Positions 61,910 through 64,000 of a stretch of DNA of 64,000 nt are shown here, in pieces. The position numbers were made by a program, and so were the translations under genes. The stretch is from Acytostelium subglobosum LB1 (lineage: Eukaryota > Evosea > Eumycetozoa > Acytosteliales > Acytosteliaceae). The stretch's first letter is position 1; each line of letters begins with the position of its first letter. The stretch is from positions 62,001 to 126,000 of the forward strand of contig NW_012236527.1 of the NCBI RefSeq assembly GCF_000787575.1. Direction: 5' to 3'. The notes under the pieces are model-generated. The model was not told where the DNA came from, did no database searches, and saw only the letters and a program-made list of their open reading frames with translations.

Positions 61910-61911
61910 GC
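61871..61911. repeat. TTG trinucleotide run (poly-Asn on minus strand)
   Basis: About thirteen TTG/GTT triplets, reading as poly-Asn in the minus-strand frame. Confidence 0.9.
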
Positions 61912-61955
61912 TTTTGGTCTGGCGAATATCGTCGATCTTGTTGGCCAGTAGGCAG

Positions 61956-61973
61956 CCGTGGCAATTGCCACGG
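61956..61973. repeat. perfect 18-bp palindrome
   Basis: CCGTGGCAATTGCCACGG reads the same on both strands, inside the GC-rich islet and the open frame there. Confidence 0.9.
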
Positions 61974-62237
61974 TGACATATGTCGTTGGCGTGCTGCACA
62001 CCCGCGAGGCCGCATACCAGGTACACGGTCCACTGGATCAGCGTGCCCCCTGCGCCTCGAAATTCCCTCCTTAGGCCCATCTTCTGGGCCAGCTTGATGC
62101 CCAGGTCTTTGGACTTGGGGATGAACGCCATCATGGAGGGCGAGGCCACCTTGGCCTGCGACGTGGACGATGGCAGAGGAAGTAGAGGGAACCAGTTGCT
62201 GCTGGAACGTGGACGCCGTTATGGTCTCGGTCACCAA

Positions 62238-62456
62238 TCAATGCCAAGACCGAAATGGTTGCACTGGAGCGAGATTATGGAGATGGATTTGTTCGTACTG
62301 ATAATCGTTGAGAGAATCGATGTAGTTGTCGAGCATCGCGCCATGTGTCAGAAACAGACTGAGTAGTGCAGAGCCTTGAATATTGTCAAAGAATCGATCG
62401 CTGACCAGAGGAAGGCCGCAGAGGTGGAGATGGGACAACCTGCTCTCGCCAATCAA
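62238..62456 (-). CDS. partial unrecognised protein running into the assembly gap
   Basis: The frame enters from the gap and ends at 62238: ESRLSHLHLCGLPLVSDRFF, then YIDSLNDYQYEQIHLHNLAP. The LSHLHLCGLPL motif has a leucine-rich-repeat flavour. Only the last about 70 residues are visible; it could be the end of an LRR protein. The family is not certain. Confidence 0.3.
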   Translation of the reverse strand: MIGESRLSHLHLCGLPLVSDRFFDNIQGSALLSLFLTHGAMLDNYIDSLNDYQYEQIHLHNLAPVQPFRSWH

Positions 62457-62457
62457 A

Positions 62458-62557
62458 NNNNNNNNNNNNNNNNNNNNNNNNNNNNNNNNNNNNNNNNNNN
62501 NNNNNNNNNNNNNNNNNNNNNNNNNNNNNNNNNNNNNNNNNNNNNNNNNNNNNNNNN
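62458..62557. other. assembly gap (100 N)
   Basis: One hundred undetermined bases, the usual scaffold-gap placeholder. The order and spacing of sequence on the two sides depend on scaffolding. Confidence 0.99.
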
Positions 62558-62567
62558 TCTATCTATT

Positions 62568-64000
62568 TTAGAGTGCCATCGCATCCATCTCTTGGAGCGA
62601 GAAGAATGAAATGTCATTCAAGGCAATGACACAAAAGTACAGAGGTACTGAATCCTTGAACGCTGATTGAATGCGATTGAAAACGTCCTTCGATGGTACC
62701 TTGTCCATGAATCGCATTATTGATATTCTAAAGTCTGGTGTACCAGGTGAACTCTTTCTAAATGATGGTCCTGGCTTGTAGACATTATAGACGATCAAAC
62801 CAATGTCCTTGCAATCCTTGATGTCCTCAGCAGCCTTGTCCTCCAACCTTGTCGATACATCAAACAGCCTAACACGACGATGACCGAGTTCATTGTCTGG
62901 TTGGTATTGAATGTCTGGGCAATGCGTAACAATGGCTTTTATTGATGTCGATGATCCTGATGCTGATGATTGAATGATGTCAAAGTCCAAAGATTCCAAA
63001 ACAGATGATTGATGCCGCAGTGAGTCTCTATCATTAGTCCATGAATCATTGATGTTTGGTACGATCCACTCGACATTGTCTGGCTTGTAAGTGTAGACAT
63101 CTTGGACATTGCATGGCCAGCTTTTCATGTTTCCACCAACTCCGACATCTCATTGAAGTCCGAACAGGAGCATCAACAGCAACAGCATGTTGAGGGACCC
63201 CTGATTGATGCAGGTCAGTAGCTCAATGGATGAAGTTGACAGGCTTTTAAACAGCACGTCAAAGTGGCGCAGCTCGGACAAGATCACATTTGCGTCCAGG
63301 GAGCAAGCGTCATCTGGGGTCAAGCAGGTCTTTCCAGGGTTCGCGTCCACCAAAGCATTGTATTCATCGTGCCAGCTCTCCTTTGCAAAGAGGTTGTTGG
63401 CCAATTCGAGTCGACAGGTAGCAGAGCGAATATTGGCCATCGACACTGTCTGAGTGAGCTCCTCCAGCTCAATGGGGATCGTTCCAAAGTCAACCTCGGT
63501 CCCAGGGACAGTGCAGTCTGGAGGATATGCGCGATGAGAAACCGAGTGTGCTCTCGATCACCAATGAGATCGTGGTCCTCGCCAATCCAGGACTGGCACA
63601 CATTGACAAAGGTGAATCGGTTGGGTGTCCAAGGTCTAATGCAGAGAGGAAGTTCAACAAAGCATGTAGGAGCCAAGTAATGGACAGATTGGTAGTTTGT
63701 AAAGGCTGGCTGCCAGAGGCCAGTGTCATCGGCACCAGGGTTGCAAAGGTCTGCATGTGCTACAGTGAGCGATATCGCCAAGAGTGGATTGATTGACTGG
63801 AGTGTCTTGGCTATATTGTCCACATTGGCGGATTGGGGCAGCTGTGCATAGAGATCGACAGTCTGTAGATTGGTGCAAAGTCTGACCATATCGACTGTCA
63901 TGGCCGCATCGCTCTCTTGGTCGGTGACATGGACAGAGAGTCGAAGTATGTTGTGTGGCGCGAGTAGTGTGCACTTGCTTACGCCGTAGACTATGGGAGG
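62568..64000 (-). pseudogene. unrecognised partial gene at the right edge, interrupted
   Basis: Open minus-strand sequence enters from beyond the window and runs to about 62568. The right part (from 63901) reads MTVDMVRLCTNLQTVDLYAQ, ending in helical LRR-like sequence such as ANVDNIAKTLQSINPLLAIS. The middle reads SATCRLELANNLFAKESWHD. The left part starts MKSWPCNVQDVYTYKPDNVE and ends FFSLQEMDAMAL. The reading is interrupted about twice, so it is either a decayed gene, two adjacent genes or a gene with introns I cannot place. No family is recognised. Confidence 0.35.

Larger units (their letters stand above)
61826..62149 (-). other. unrecognised open frame in a GC-rich islet
   Basis: A 107-codon frame reads ASPSMMAFIPKSKDLGIKLA, QKMGLRREFRG, a hydrophobic stretch TLIQWTVYLVCGLAG, a Cys/His cluster ICHRGNCHGC, then a poly-Asn run and NWIILER. 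The frame stays open upstream of its first ATG. The non-repetitive part is much richer in GC than the rest of the window. I do not recognise it; the poly-Asn run suggests it is native dictyostelid sequence rather than contamination. Confidence 0.3.

Noticed and set aside
61826-62149. Bacterial contamination as explanation of the GC-rich islet
   Set aside because: A poly-Asn tract coded by AAC repeats continues in the same frame, which is typical dictyostelid sequence. Not excluded completely because of the nearby gap.

Overview
The window looks like nuclear DNA from a dictyostelid social amoeba. The pointers are compact genes about 2 kb apart, introns mostly of 60-180 bp with GTAAGT/GTATGT donors, long CAA/AAC tracts coding poly-Gln and poly-Asn, an almost textbook dictyostelid Rap1, a homeobox-plus-ankyrin (Wariai-type) gene, an FNIP-like repeat protein and a GRP125-like gelsolin. 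Coding GC is well above that of D. discoideum, so another dictyostelid lineage is likelier (inference). No tRNA, rRNA, CRISPR array or recognisable transposon was seen.

Layout, left to right: 3' end of an unknown gene; plasma-membrane-type Ca2+ ATPase (-); GPR180/TMEM145-like receptor (-); a spliced 59-residue small gene (-); a LUFS/LisH + poly-Gln + four C2H2 fingers + His-rich metal-binding protein (+); mitochondrial Mn superoxide dismutase (-); LIM-repeat protein (-); lipoate ligase-like protein (+); GFA/CENP-V enzyme (-); PI4K-gamma-like kinase (-); a 3.5 kb non-coding stretch rich in hairpins; bZIP factor (+); TEX261/SVP26 (-); CCT7 (+); NCS2 nucleobase permease (+); NAD(P)H FMN reductase (+); POP1 (+); Rap1 (-); a 2.6 kb gene-poor stretch; sarcosine/pipecolate-type oxidase (+); PSMB5 (-); E2F-like factor (-); RPS2 (+) with a probable spliced leader exon; DIS3/RRP44 (+); SFT2-like (+); mitochondrial two-TM protein (-); RPB6 (-); TMEM86/YhhN-like (+); JmjC-fold protein (-); NUBPL (+); Wariai-like homeobox/ankyrin (-); GRP125-like gelsolin (-); NDUFA6 (+); FNIP/LRR protein (+); and a disordered right end with a P-loop NTPase (possibly Crinkler-like) locus, a GC-rich islet, a 100-base assembly gap and an unrecognised partial gene.

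Most of the window is conserved housekeeping: RNA processing (POP1, DIS3), transcription (RPB6, bZIP, E2F-like), translation and protein quality control (RPS2, CCT7, PSMB5), ER-Golgi traffic (TEX261, SFT2) and mitochondrial assembly (SOD2, NUBPL, NDUFA6, lipoylation). The most novel gene is the finger protein at 6.2-8.2 kb. It joins a LUFS-like dimerisation head, four TFIIIA-type zinc fingers and a duplicated His/Asp/Cys metal-binding module of a kind I associate with small bacterial and fungal metal-binding proteins, which suggests a metal-sensing transcription factor. The best non-coding candidate is a roughly 135-nt sequence with three nested stems at 15,872-16,005. Several genes start with tiny coding exons (15, 17, 26, 34 and 39 bp) that an automatic annotation would probably miss.
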